From Novosphingobium sp. SG919 (GTDB lineage Bacteria > Pseudomonadota > Alphaproteobacteria > Sphingomonadales > Sphingomonadaceae), in contig NZ_JABCNG010000001.1 of the NCBI RefSeq assembly GCF_012932495.1, forward strand, positions 1-64,000: DNA of 64,000 nt, read 5' to 3'. Of the stretch, positions 38,366 through 47,823 are shown piece after piece. The first letter of the stretch is position 1; each line of letters starts with the position of its first letter. A program made the translations under genes and the position numbers. The notes under the pieces were generated by a model. The model did not search any database. It had not been told where the DNA came from and was given only the letters and a program-made list of their open reading frames with translations.

Positions 38366-41116
38366 TCAGCGCGGGGTAAGCGTGAGGACGGTGGGCCCTG
38401 TTCCCAGCGCCAGGGCGGTGGCGCCGCGCTCGGCCGTGCCGCGGTCGGCGGCATAGCGGCGCCCGGTCGCGGTCGTGGTGGTCAGCACGAGGCGGGCCTG
38501 CGGTTCGTTGGGCCCGGCCGGATCGAGCGTGAGCTGCACTTTGCCGCTGGCGAGGTCATAGCGCGCGCGGGCGATGCGCCCCGCTTCCAGCGTGATCCAC
38601 AGGCCGGCCGGGGCAATGAACAGGCGGCGGCGTGCGCCATCCTGCGGAACGATGGCGATGGAGCGCTGCCCCGGCGTCACCGCCCCGCCAAACCCCAGCC
38701 AGCCCAGGCGATCGTCATGCACCAGATAGGTCGCTGCGGCGATGGCGTGGCCATAGAAGCCCATGCCGTAATCGCCGCTATAGGCATCCCAGCGCATCAT
38801 GTCGGGCCAGCTGTGGAACGCGGCCGAACCAAAACCCTGCTGGTCGATATTGGTGATCCCGCCCATCAGCCCGCCATAGGCGACGCGCAGCAGGTGCAGG
38901 TCTGCCGGATCGCGGCGATAGGCATCGAACAGCGGCACGGCATTGAGCGCGGAGCCATAGTGGTGGATCTGCCGCTCGATCCGCGCCACTTTGCCGCCAT
39001 AGAGGAAATCCCAATAGCGGCGGGCATTGCCGTTGTAGCCCCAGCTTGGGATCGTGGGGTCATAGCCTAGGATCACTTCGCGGGTCTCCTCGGCCTGGCG
39101 ATCATGGCCGAAATGGCGCATCCAGGCATAGACTTCGGCCTGGCCGGTGGAATCCCAGGCCATCTCGCTGCCGAATGGATAGGCCAGGCTCTTCCAGTGA
39201 TCGGCCCGCGCGCGCATCGCCGCCTCCATCGCATCGGCCTTGTCGGTCATGCCTTCGTGGCGCAGGTCGGCCAGGATATCGAGGAAGACATCGCCCTCCA
39301 TCTGCCCGAACTGCGCATATTCGGGCGCCTCGCGCACCATCGCCATGCTCGTGCGCCAGGCCCAGTCGAGGTGGAACCGCCAATCGTGGCGCGTGACCAG
39401 GCCCGCCTGGTTGCGCGCCAGGCGATAGAGCACCCAGTGCCCGATCGCGACGTGGGGATAGTTGTAGGATCGCCCCAGGTCTTGCGCCTGCGCCTTGGAC
39501 CACGATGCCCAGGTGTGCCAGTCGATCTTGGGGTCATAGGCCTCGGGCAGGGCCGTGGGGTCATAATAGAACAGGCTCTTGCGCACGCCGCCGGCCTGCG
39601 GGCCGCTGTCGACCTGCAGGTGGCCCAGCACCGTTTCATCGACCAGTCGCTCCAGCTTGGCCACTTCCGCGCGGTTGGGGTTGTCGAGCTGCTTGGCGAT
39701 GGCTGCCACCCAGCTGCCCGCGCCGCCTTCATCGCTCATCCCCGCGATCCACACCCGCGCGTCCTGCGTCACCACGTGGTTGGCCTCGCGGTCATAGGTC
39801 AGGATCGCGGGGTTGCGGTGGAACGGGTCGGATGCCGGTTCGAACCATTGCGCCGTGGTGGAAAAGTGGCCCAGGTCCGCCATGACCTGCGGCAGCGGCT
39901 TGGTGATGAAATAGCTGACGGTCTGCTTTTGCCCGTCGGCATAGGCGATGGTCAGCCGTGCCTGGCCCCAGCCATGGGCGGTCACGCGATAGAGCGCCCA
40001 GGGCTTGCCCTGCTTGCCCGGCCCGCTGCCATCGCGCCGGGCCACCAGCGCGCCCTTCGGCCAGGCGGTCACGCTGGTCACCCGGCTCGGGCTGTTGAGG
40101 AACAGCGTGGCCACCTGGTCGGTCGGCACGACATAGCCGGGAATGCCCACCGCCACCGGCCGGCCCTGCTGCACCAGCGTATCCTCGATCGCGCGGATCG
40201 AGGGGGACAGGGCAAAGCGCAGGCCCACCTGCCGCCGCGCGCCGGGCGCCAGGGTGAAGCTGGTGGGCGCGTTCCATGGCGTGCCGGCCCCGGCCCATTC
40301 GCGTTCGGCCAGGGCCTTGCTCGCGATGGTCCAGTCATAGAACCCTTCGGATACTTGGCTGCGCGGGCTCTTTTCGGTGAACGCCGTGCCCGCCGGCGCC
40401 TTGGCCGCTTCGGCCAGCGGCACATAGGCTTCCAGCGGGGTGCCGCGTTCGGGCAGGATCAGCAGCGCGGGGCCGGCGCCGTTGAGGCGCGTGACCTGCA
40501 CATAGCCGGCGTCGCGGCCGATATAGGGATCGGCAAAGCTGGCCTGGGCATGGGCCTGTTGCAGATCGCGGTCGGCGATGATGTTGTCGAACACCATCGG
40601 CAGGCCCAGCGCGCCGATCTCCACCGGCAGGGTGCCGGTGTTGACCAGCACGAAGCGCAGCGCAGGCGCGCCATCGACCATGGCCCAGTGCCGCTCCACC
40701 CGGATCGGCAGGCCAGCGCCCAGGCTGGCGGAAATATCGGCGGCGGCCACTTCGCCGGGGCGCGTGGGCAGCGGGATTATCGCCTGGCGATGGCGGGCCG
40801 AAGCGTAATCCTGCCAGGCGCCCCCGCCCACCCGCAGGCGCAAGTGGATATCGCCCACGTGGTTGTACCCATCGCCCGCCCGCTCGCCTTCGCGCCCCGC
40901 CGGCACGAAATCGAACGCAGGGTCGCTGCGGGGTGACAGGCGCGCCAGCGTTTGCGTATCCTGGCGCAGCGCCATCAGGAACGCGGCCGTGTCGACCGGC
41001 ATGGTGGCCGGCAGCGGTGCTTGCCTGGCGAGTGGCGTCGGTTCCGCCCAGGCCTCGGGCGCCGTGGCGAGCAAGGCCAGCGTGGTGGACAGGAACAGGT
41101 AAGGGGAGCGGATCAT
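38366..41116 (-). CDS. Large secreted protein of unknown function (possibly DUF5695)
   Basis: I do not recognise this family with certainty. The 916 residues begin with a signal peptide (MIRSPYLFLSTTLALLATAP). The N-terminal ~400 residues look like beta-sandwich domains. The second half has many Trp, Tyr and His (WASWSKAQAQDLGRSYNYPH, FHSWPDMMRWDAYSGDYGMG) and reads like an (alpha/alpha)-barrel glycoside-active enzyme. It may belong to DUF5695. It diverges from the GH127-type arabinofuranosidase across operator B and starts the operon with the D-amino-acid dehydrogenase and M24 peptidase. A sugar-removing role on hydroxyproline-rich glycoprotein is a reasonable guess. Confidence 0.7.
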   Translation of the reverse strand: MIRSPYLFLSTTLALLATAPEAWAEPTPLARQAPLPATMPVDTAAFLMALRQDTQTLARLSPRSDPAFDFVPAGREGERAGDGYNHVGDIHLRLRVGGGAWQDYASARHRQAIIPLPTRPGEVAAADISASLGAGLPIRVERHWAMVDGAPALRFVLVNTGTLPVEIGALGLPMVFDNIIADRDLQQAHAQASFADPYIGRDAGYVQVTRLNGAGPALLILPERGTPLEAYVPLAEAAKAPAGTAFTEKSPRSQVSEGFYDWTIASKALAEREWAGAGTPWNAPTSFTLAPGARRQVGLRFALSPSIRAIEDTLVQQGRPVAVGIPGYVVPTDQVATLFLNSPSRVTSVTAWPKGALVARRDGSGPGKQGKPWALYRVTAHGWGQARLTIAYADGQKQTVSYFITKPLPQVMADLGHFSTTAQWFEPASDPFHRNPAILTYDREANHVVTQDARVWIAGMSDEGGAGSWVAAIAKQLDNPNRAEVAKLERLVDETVLGHLQVDSGPQAGGVRKSLFYYDPTALPEAYDPKIDWHTWASWSKAQAQDLGRSYNYPHVAIGHWVLYRLARNQAGLVTRHDWRFHLDWAWRTSMAMVREAPEYAQFGQMEGDVFLDILADLRHEGMTDKADAMEAAMRARADHWKSLAYPFGSEMAWDSTGQAEVYAWMRHFGHDRQAEETREVILGYDPTIPSWGYNGNARRYWDFLYGGKVARIERQIHHYGSALNAVPLFDAYRRDPADLHLLRVAYGGLMGGITNIDQQGFGSAAFHSWPDMMRWDAYSGDYGMGFYGHAIAAATYLVHDDRLGWLGFGGAVTPGQRSIAIVPQDGARRRLFIAPAGLWITLEAGRIARARYDLASGKVQLTLDPAGPNEPQARLVLTTTTATGRRYAADRGTAERGATALALGTGPTVLTLTPR

Positions 41117-41184
41117 CGGGCAGGGTCCATCATCCGGCAATAGCGCGGCAGCCGTGGAACGGTGGCGTCAGGACGATGGCTTGT

Positions 41185-41200
41185 CAAATATAATATACGA
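41185..41200 (-). promoter_or_regulatory. Predicted GntR operator B (divergent intergenic)
   Basis: On the minus strand TCGTATATTATATTTG, 15 of 16 positions as in operator A, and TTTGAC continues in both. It lies in the gap between the divergent secreted protein and GH127 genes, so one site could control both. Confidence 0.65.
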
Positions 41201-41260
41201 TATAATGTGCGGGGCCATTCCCTGGTCGTCAGGCCGTCACCCATACGAAAGATCTGCTCC

Positions 41261-43672
41261 ATGAAACTCAGCCGGCGCGCATGGATGGCCAGCACGGGCA
41301 TCGGCATCATCGCCTTGGCGCAAGCGGGCCGCGCCGTGGCGGCACCAGCCGATCTCGCCGCGTCCCGCATCCGCCCTCTGCCGCTCGACGCGGTGCGCCT
41401 GTTGCCTTCTGACTATGCCCGCGCGGTCGCGGTCAATCGGCAATACCTGCTCGCGCTGGAGCCTGATCGCCTGCTGCACAATTTCCATGCTTATGCCGGC
41501 CTGGCGCCCAAGGCGCCGCTTTATGGTGGCTGGGAAGCCGATACCATTGCCGGCCATACGCTGGGCCATTATCTTTCTGCCCTGGCGCTGATGTGGCAGC
41601 AGGTGGATGATGGCGAATGCCGCCGCCGCGCCGACTATATCGTGGCCGAACTCGCCGCCGCCCAGGCCGCGCGCGGCAGTGGCTATGTCGGCGCGCTGGG
41701 CCGCCGCACCAAGGACGGCAGGATCGTGGATGGAGAACCGATCTTCCACGAAGTGATGGCCGGGAAGATCACCTCGGGCGGGTTCGATCTCAATGGCTCG
41801 TGGTCACCGCTCTACACCGTGCACAAGGTCATGGCCGGGCTGCTCGATGTCCACGCCGCCTGGGGCAATGCCCAGGCGCTGGCCGTCACGCTCGGCCTTG
41901 CCGGCTATTTCCAGAACGTCTTCGCCGCGCTCGACGATGCACAGATGCAGACGCTTTTGGGCTGCGAATATGGTGGCCTCAACGAAAGCTATGCCGAACT
42001 GGCCGCGCGCACCGGCGATGGGCAATGGCTGGCGGTGGCGCAGCGCCTCTATGACCGGCGCGTGCTCGATCCGCTTGTCGCCGGCAAGGACGAGCTGGCC
42101 AATTTCCACGCCAACACGCAGGTGCCCAAGGTGATCGGCCTGGCGCGCATTCATGATCTGACCGGCAAGGACGAACCGGCCCGCGCCGCGCGCTTCTTCT
42201 GGCAGGCGGTGACGGGCCACCATTCCTACGTCATCGGCGGCAATGCCGATCGCGAATATTTCTCCGCGCCCGATACCATCGCCGATCACATCACCGAGCA
42301 GACCTGCGAGCATTGCAACAGCTACAACATGCTCAAGCTGACGCGGGCGCTCTATCGCTGGCAGCCCGACGCGGCCTGGTTCGACTATTACGAACGCACC
42401 CATCTTAACCACGTCATGGCCGCGCAAGACCCGGAAACCGGCGGCTTTACCTATATGACCCCGCTGATGAGCGGCACGGCGCGGGAATATTCGACGCCCG
42501 ATGACGATCCGTTCTGGTGCTGCGTGGGCACCGGCATGGAAAGCCACGCCAAGCACGGCGATTCGATATTCTGGGAAGACGGCGCTACGCTTTACGTCAA
42601 TCTCTATATCCCCGCCCAGGCGCGCTGGCAGGCCAAGGGCTTGGCCCTGCGCCTGGAAACCGCCTATCCCTTCGAACCCGAAGCCACGCTGACGCTGGAT
42701 ACCGTGCCGCGCAAGGCGGCCTTTGCCGTGGCACTGCGCGTGCCGGGCTGGGCACGCGGGCGGGCGCTGGTTTCGGTCAACGGGCAAACGGTGCGGCCGG
42801 TGGAGCGCAACGGTTATGCCATCCTGGCGCGCCCGTGGCGCAGCGGGGATCGCGTGGGCCTGGTCCTGCCGCTCGACCTGCGGCTGGAACCGGCGGCCGG
42901 CGCGCCCGATACCGTGGCCGTGCTGCGTGGTCCGCTGGTCATGGCCGCAGACCTGGGCGCGGCCCAGGCGCCGTGGACCGGCCCCGATCCCGCCATGGTC
43001 GGCGAAGCGCCGCTGGCCGCGTTCCGGGCGGTGCCCTCGGCCCATCCGCGCTATGCCACCAAGGGCGTGCTGCGCCCGGCCGACCTTTCCTTCGTGCCGT
43101 TCTACAGCCGGTATGCGCGGCGCAGTGCGGTCTATTTCAAGCGCTTTTCCGAAGCCGCGTGGAAAGACCAGGAAGCCGCCTATCTGGCCGAGCAGGCCCG
43201 CGCGCGTGACATCGCGGCGCGGTCGGTCGACGTAATGCACCTGGGCGAAATGCAGCCCGAACGCGATCATGCCCTGGCATCGGAACTGTCCTATCCGGTC
43301 ACCTATCGCGGCCGCAACGGGCGCGATGCGCGCTCGGGCGGCTATTTCGAGTTCACCATGAAAGTGCAAGCCGGGCCGATGCGACTCCAGGCCAGCTATT
43401 GGGGCGCTGAGCGCCGCCGCGTGTTCGATATCCTGGTCGATGGCACGGTCATCGCCACCCAGACGCTCGACATGGATCGTCCCGGCCAGTTCATCGATGT
43501 GGAATACGCCGTGCCCGAACGGTTGACCGCCGGCAAGGCCAGCGTGCGCGTGCGCTTTGTCCCCCATGCGCGCGAAAGCGCCGGCCCGGCGTTCGGGGTG
43601 CGCATGATCGCGCCCGCGCCCGTGGCCAATCCGGCCGGCACGAACAAGGGTGATCCGGGGGTTGCCATTTGA
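41261..43672 (+). CDS. Glycoside hydrolase, beta-L-arabinofuranosidase type (GH127/GH146-like)
   Basis: An 803-residue enzyme with an (alpha/alpha)6 barrel. The N-terminus has a twin-arginine signal (SRRAWMASTGIGIIAL) ending before AVAAP, so it is exported folded. The conserved EQTCEHCNSYNMLKLT and FWCCVGTGMESHAKHG hold the Glu and Cys residues that in this clan form a zinc-cysteine active site acting by a Cys nucleophile. Known relatives release beta-L-arabinofuranose, including from arabinosylated hydroxyproline of extensins. The ATG at 41261 was chosen because the Tat signal starts there. Operator B lies upstream and operator C just after its stop. Confidence 0.87.
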   Translation: MKLSRRAWMASTGIGIIALAQAGRAVAAPADLAASRIRPLPLDAVRLLPSDYARAVAVNRQYLLALEPDRLLHNFHAYAGLAPKAPLYGGWEADTIAGHTLGHYLSALALMWQQVDDGECRRRADYIVAELAAAQAARGSGYVGALGRRTKDGRIVDGEPIFHEVMAGKITSGGFDLNGSWSPLYTVHKVMAGLLDVHAAWGNAQALAVTLGLAGYFQNVFAALDDAQMQTLLGCEYGGLNESYAELAARTGDGQWLAVAQRLYDRRVLDPLVAGKDELANFHANTQVPKVIGLARIHDLTGKDEPARAARFFWQAVTGHHSYVIGGNADREYFSAPDTIADHITEQTCEHCNSYNMLKLTRALYRWQPDAAWFDYYERTHLNHVMAAQDPETGGFTYMTPLMSGTAREYSTPDDDPFWCCVGTGMESHAKHGDSIFWEDGATLYVNLYIPAQARWQAKGLALRLETAYPFEPEATLTLDTVPRKAAFAVALRVPGWARGRALVSVNGQTVRPVERNGYAILARPWRSGDRVGLVLPLDLRLEPAAGAPDTVAVLRGPLVMAADLGAAQAPWTGPDPAMVGEAPLAAFRAVPSAHPRYATKGVLRPADLSFVPFYSRYARRSAVYFKRFSEAAWKDQEAAYLAEQARARDIAARSVDVMHLGEMQPERDHALASELSYPVTYRGRNGRDARSGGYFEFTMKVQAGPMRLQASYWGAERRRVFDILVDGTVIATQTLDMDRPGQFIDVEYAVPERLTAGKASVRVRFVPHARESAGPAFGVRMIAPAPVANPAGTNKGDPGVAI

Positions 43673-43673
43673 T

Positions 43674-43689
43674 GGAATATAGTATACGA
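43674..43689 (-). promoter_or_regulatory. Predicted GntR operator C (upstream of the dapA-like gene)
   Basis: On the minus strand TCGTATACTATATTCC; the first 14 bases match operators A and B except at the central base, and the end diverges. It begins 2 nt after the GH127 stop and 30 nt before the next start codon, so the second half of the locus may have its own promoter. Confidence 0.55.
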
Positions 43690-43718
43690 AAACCGACAAG
43701 ATTTCGGAGGAACGATAA

Positions 43719-44642
43719 ATGACCATTGCCAAGGCGTTGTGGAAGGGCGTCTATCCTGCCGCCACGACCCAGTTCGCCGCCGATCTGTCGATCGATTATG
43801 ATGCCACGCAAAAGGTGCAGACCGCGCTCGTCGACGATGGCGTCAACGGCCTGATCCTGCTCGGCACCTGCGGCGAGAACAATTCGCTCGAAGCCGATGA
43901 AAAGCGCAAGGTGCTGGCCGCCGGCGTGGAAGCCGTGGGCGGCCGCGTGCCGCTGGTGGCGGGCGTTTCGGAATTCACCACCGCGCGCGCCATCGACTAT
44001 GCGCGCGACGCGGAAAAGCTTGGCGTCGATGCGCTGATGCTGCTGCCCGCGATGGTCTATGTGCCGACCACCAACGAATTGCAGGCCCATTTCCGCGCTG
44101 TGGCCGAGGCCACTTCGCTGCCGATCATGCTCTACAACAACCCGCCCGCCTATCGCGTGAATGTCGATTTCGACACGCTTGATGCGCTGCAGGACGTGCC
44201 CAACATCGTCGCGATCAAGGAAAGCGCGCCCGATACCCGCCGCATCACCGATGTGATCAACCGCTTTGCCGATCGCTACACCGTGATGGCCGGGCTGGAC
44301 GACGTGGCGTTCGAAGGCTTGCTGCTGGGCGCATCGGGCTGGGTTTCGGGCCTGACCAGCGCGTTCCCCGAAGAATCCGTGCGCCTGGTGGCCGCGCTGG
44401 ACGAAGGCCGGATCGAGGAAGCGCGCGATATCTATCGCTGGTTCATGCCGCTGCTGCACCTTGATGCCGAACACGATCTGGTCCAGTCGATCAAGCTGGC
44501 CGAACAGATCATGGGCCGGGGCAGCGAGCGTGTGCGCATGCCGCGCCTGCCGCTGACGGGGGCGCGCCGCGCCCAGGTGGCCGCCTGGGTGGAACAGTGT
44601 GCCGCCACGCGTCCCTGCCTCAAGGCGGCCGTCGCGGCCTGA
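43719..44642 (+). CDS. DapA-family protein, probable pyrroline-4-hydroxy-2-carboxylate deaminase
   Basis: A 307-residue class I aldolase fold of the dihydrodipicolinate synthase family. The Schiff-base lysine is in NIVAIKESAPD, and the catalytic Tyr in IMLYNNPP. The ENNSLEADEK segment after GTCG differs from true DapA. In bacteria that use trans-4-hydroxyproline a DapA-family deaminase converts pyrroline-4-hydroxy-2-carboxylate to alpha-ketoglutarate semialdehyde. Its place just before the hydroxyproline epimerase supports that role over lysine synthesis. GGAGGAACG is a strong ribosome site. Confidence 0.85.
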   Translation: MTIAKALWKGVYPAATTQFAADLSIDYDATQKVQTALVDDGVNGLILLGTCGENNSLEADEKRKVLAAGVEAVGGRVPLVAGVSEFTTARAIDYARDAEKLGVDALMLLPAMVYVPTTNELQAHFRAVAEATSLPIMLYNNPPAYRVNVDFDTLDALQDVPNIVAIKESAPDTRRITDVINRFADRYTVMAGLDDVAFEGLLLGASGWVSGLTSAFPEESVRLVAALDEGRIEEARDIYRWFMPLLHLDAEHDLVQSIKLAEQIMGRGSERVRMPRLPLTGARRAQVAAWVEQCAATRPCLKAAVAA

Positions 44643-44653
44643 GGAAAGACCGC

Positions 44654-45652
44654 ATGCGCCATCACTTCTTCTGCGTCGATGGCCACACGGCCGGGAACCC
44701 CGTTCGCCTGGTGGCGGGCGGGGCGCCCCTGCTGCGCGGCGCAAGCATGATCGAGCGGCGCCAGGATTTCCTGGAGCGGTTCGACTGGATCCGCACCGGG
44801 CTGTGCTTCGAACCGCGCGGGCACGACATGATGTCGGGCGGGTTCCTCTATCCGCCCACGCGCGCCGATACCGATTGCGGCATCCTGTTCATCGAAACCT
44901 CGGGCTGCCTGCCGATGTGCGGCCATGGCACCATCGGCCTGGTCACCTTCGGGCTGGAACATGGCCTGATCCAGCCGCGCGAGCCGGGCTTCCTGCGGAT
45001 CGAAGTGCCCGCCGGGGTGATCGAGATCCACTATGGGCAGGAGGGCCAGCGCGTGCGCTGGGTGCGCATCCGCAACGTGGCGGCCTATGTCGCCGCCACC
45101 GGCATCGCCATCGATGTGCCCGGCTTCGGCCCGCTCAGCCTCGACATTGCCTATGGCGGCAACTTCTACGCGATTGTCGAGCCGCAGGGCGCCTATACCG
45201 GGCTCGATGACCTGGGCGCCGCGCGCATCGTGGAATTGAGCCGCACCGTGCGCGAACTGGTGCGCGCACAGATCACGCCCGTGCACCCGCTCGACAGCCG
45301 CATCCAGGGCGTGAGCCACGTGCTCTGGGCCGATAAGCCCAAGGGCGAGGGCGCCGACGGGCGCAACGCGGTGTTCTATGGCGAGCGGGCGATCGACCGC
45401 AGCCCTTGCGGCACGGGCACCTCGGCGCGCATGGCGCACCTGGTGCACAAGGGCGTGCTCGCGCCGGGCGACCGCTTCGTTCACGAAAGCTACATCGGCA
45501 GCCGCTTCATCGGCCGGGTGGAAGACCGCGCCGATCTTGCCGGCACGCCGGGGATCATCCCCTCGATCGAGGGTTCGGCGCTGGCCACCGGCTTCAACAC
45601 CATCTGGATTGACCGCGAAGATCCGTTCTGGGCCGGCTTCACGGTCGTCTGA
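44654..45652 (+). CDS. 4-Hydroxyproline 2-epimerase (proline racemase family)
   Basis: Converts trans-4-hydroxy-L-proline to cis-4-hydroxy-D-proline, the first step of its breakdown. The 332 residues have both catalytic cysteines: MCGHGTIGL (about residue 90) and SPCGTGTSARMAHL (about residue 253). The Cys-Cys pair separates it from trans-3-hydroxyproline dehydratases, which have Thr or Ser in place of one. The ATG at 44654 has GAGGAAAG upstream. It lies 11 nt after the deaminase gene and 14 nt before the permease. Confidence 0.93.
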   Translation: MRHHFFCVDGHTAGNPVRLVAGGAPLLRGASMIERRQDFLERFDWIRTGLCFEPRGHDMMSGGFLYPPTRADTDCGILFIETSGCLPMCGHGTIGLVTFGLEHGLIQPREPGFLRIEVPAGVIEIHYGQEGQRVRWVRIRNVAAYVAATGIAIDVPGFGPLSLDIAYGGNFYAIVEPQGAYTGLDDLGAARIVELSRTVRELVRAQITPVHPLDSRIQGVSHVLWADKPKGEGADGRNAVFYGERAIDRSPCGTGTSARMAHLVHKGVLAPGDRFVHESYIGSRFIGRVEDRADLAGTPGIIPSIEGSALATGFNTIWIDREDPFWAGFTVV

Positions 45653-45666
45653 TAAAAGGGCAGGGC

Positions 45667-47082
45667 ATGAAATCGCTGTTGGGGCCGCGCAAGCCGGTCG
45701 TACCCGAGGCTGGCGACACCAGCGGTTCGCATCGGCTGAAAGCCACGCTGTCCTGGCCGCACCTGGTCGCGCTCGGCGTGGGCGCCATCGTCGGCACAGG
45801 CATCTATACCCTGATCGGCGTGGGGGCAGAGCGCGCCGGGCCGGCGGTGATCCTGGCCTTCCTGGTGGCGGGCGCGGTCTGCGCCTGCGCTGCGCTCGCC
45901 TATGCCGAGATGGCCACGCTGATGCCCGCGGCCGGCGGCGCTTATACCTATACTTACGCGGTGCTGGGCGAAACACTGGCCTGGATCGTGGGGTGGAGCC
46001 TGATTCTGGAATATTCACTGGCCTGCTCCACCGTGGCGGTGGGCTGGTCGGGCTATCTCGTCGGCTGGCTGCAATCGGCGGGCATCCACCTGCCGGCGGC
46101 GCTGCTGGTGGGGCCGCACGCGGGCGGGCTGGTCAACCTGCCGGCGGTGGTGGTGTCGTTGGCGATCGCCGCCATGCTCACGCTGGGCACGCGTGAAAGC
46201 GCCACGCTCAACATCGTGCTGGTGGTGATCAAGATGGTCGCGCTTGCCGCCTTCGTCGCCCTGGCGCTGCCCGCGTTCGATGCGGCCCATTTGCACCCGT
46301 TCATGCCCTATGGCTTTGCCAGCCATGTGCAGGGCGGAGAAACGCGCGGCGTGATGGCGGCGGCGGCCGTGGTGTTCTTTGCCTTCTACGGCTTCGATGC
46401 CGTGGCCACCTCGGCCGAGGAAGCGCGCAATCCCGGCCGCGACCTGACGATCGGCATCGTTGGCTCCATGGCGCTGTGCACGCTGATCTATATCTTGGTG
46501 GCGGTGGCCGCGATCGGCGCGCTGCCGTTTACCGCGCTGGGGCAATCGGCCGAGCCATTGGCCCTGGTGCTGCGCACGCTGGGCCACCCGCTCGCCAGTT
46601 GGGCCATTGCCGGGGCGGCGCTGGTGGCGCTGCCTTCGGTCATCCTGGTGATGATGTACGGGCAAAGCCGCATCTTCTTCGTCATGGCGCGCGACGGGCT
46701 GCTGCCCCCGGTGCTGGCGCGGGTTTCGGCCAAAAGCGGCACGCCGCGCCTGGTGACGATGATCACCGGCGTGTTCGTGGCGGCGGTCGCCGGGTTCTTC
46801 CGGCTGGACGAGATTGCCGAGCTGGCCAACGCCGGCACGCTGCTGGCGTTCATCGCGGTGGGCCTGTCGATGATGGTGCTGCGCCGCACCGCGCCCGATC
46901 TGCGCCGCATCTTCCGCAGTCCCGCGCCCTATGTGGTGGGCACGCTGACCGTGCTGGGCTGCCTCTACCTGATGGCCTCGCTGCCCACCAAGACGCTGGT
47001 GCGCTTTGCCGAATGGAACGCCATCGGCCTGGCGATCTACTTGCTTTATGCCCGCGGGCGCAGCCTGGCGGGCCGCACTTAA
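45667..47082 (+). CDS. APC-family amino acid permease
   Basis: A 471-residue transporter with about twelve to thirteen membrane helices. The APC signature GVGAIVGTGIYTLIG is in helix 1, and FYGFDAVATSAEEARNPGRD in the middle. It is related to cationic amino-acid and YfnA-type permeases. Being third in the deaminase-epimerase-permease operon, it probably imports free hydroxyproline or proline. Its stop overlaps the convergent gntR stop by 3 nt. Confidence 0.9.
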   Translation: MKSLLGPRKPVVPEAGDTSGSHRLKATLSWPHLVALGVGAIVGTGIYTLIGVGAERAGPAVILAFLVAGAVCACAALAYAEMATLMPAAGGAYTYTYAVLGETLAWIVGWSLILEYSLACSTVAVGWSGYLVGWLQSAGIHLPAALLVGPHAGGLVNLPAVVVSLAIAAMLTLGTRESATLNIVLVVIKMVALAAFVALALPAFDAAHLHPFMPYGFASHVQGGETRGVMAAAAVVFFAFYGFDAVATSAEEARNPGRDLTIGIVGSMALCTLIYILVAVAAIGALPFTALGQSAEPLALVLRTLGHPLASWAIAGAALVALPSVILVMMYGQSRIFFVMARDGLLPPVLARVSAKSGTPRLVTMITGVFVAAVAGFFRLDEIAELANAGTLLAFIAVGLSMMVLRRTAPDLRRIFRSPAPYVVGTLTVLGCLYLMASLPTKTLVRFAEWNAIGLAIYLLYARGRSLAGRT

Positions 47083-47726
47083 AGCAGGTTCAATTGCTGG
47101 CGCAGGTCGTTGAGCGTGCCGGTGATGTGCGCGGCGGCCAGTTCCTGCGCCCGGCTGGCATTGCGCGAAAGCCAGGCCTGCAGCAGGCCGTTGTGTTCGT
47201 CATGCGCGCGGTCGCCGCGCCCGGCCGGCGCCAGGTGCGCCACGGTATAGCGCTCCGACATGATCTGCAGCCGCTCGATCAATTGCATGGTCAAGGCGCG
47301 GCGGCAGGGCCGGGTCAGCGCCACATGAAACTCGCGGTTGCGCATGGCCACCAACTCGGCCTGGCTGGTGGCGGCTTCGTCCAGCGCCTGCATCGCGGCA
47401 ATGGCGGCGGCGCGTTCCTCGTCGGTGGCGGCCAGCGCGGCCAGGCCCACGGCGGCCGGCTCCACCGCCAGGCGCAGGGCATAGATTTCCTCGGCCTCGT
47501 CCGCGCTCATCGCGCGCACGAAATAGCCGCGGTTGGCATGGGAAACGAGCAGGTTTTCCTGCTCCAGCCGGGCCAGCGCCTCGCGCAGCGGGATCTTGCT
47601 CACGCCGAATTCGGCGGCCAGCGCATCCTGGCGGATCGGCTGGTCCTCGGCCAGTTGCCCGGAAACCACTTTCTCGCGCACAAGGTCGAAAATGCGATCG
47701 GCCAAGGTACGCACAACAAGGCTCAT
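47079..47726 (-). CDS. GntR family regulator with FCD domain
   Basis: A 215-residue regulator. The winged helix is at residues about 8-70 (IRQDALAAEFGVSKIPLREALARLEQENLL), followed by an all-helical FCD ligand domain with metal-type residues (RNREFHVALTRP, HDEHNGLLQAW). It is the only regulator inside the hydroxyproline locus, and the likely reader of the four 16-bp sites. Upstream, a half match (ATATACG, about 47790) could allow self-control. The inducer may be a hydroxyproline metabolite. Confidence 0.92.
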   Translation of the reverse strand: MSLVVRTLADRIFDLVREKVVSGQLAEDQPIRQDALAAEFGVSKIPLREALARLEQENLLVSHANRGYFVRAMSADEAEEIYALRLAVEPAAVGLAALAATDEERAAAIAAMQALDEAATSQAELVAMRNREFHVALTRPCRRALTMQLIERLQIMSERYTVAHLAPAGRGDRAHDEHNGLLQAWLSRNASRAQELAAAHITGTLNDLRQQLNLL

Positions 47727-47823
47727 TCCTGATCACTCCCGAAGCCGCAGCCCTGCGGCAGATGCCGCGCCCGCCCCGCGCGGTGACCATATACGGGCGG
47801 GGCGGTCATCCGCAATGGCGCGC

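Noticed and set aside
43719..44642. Lysine-pathway dihydrodipicolinate synthase (dapA)
   Set aside because: The active-site neighbourhood and the gene context with hydroxyproline epimerase fit a catabolic deaminase better.
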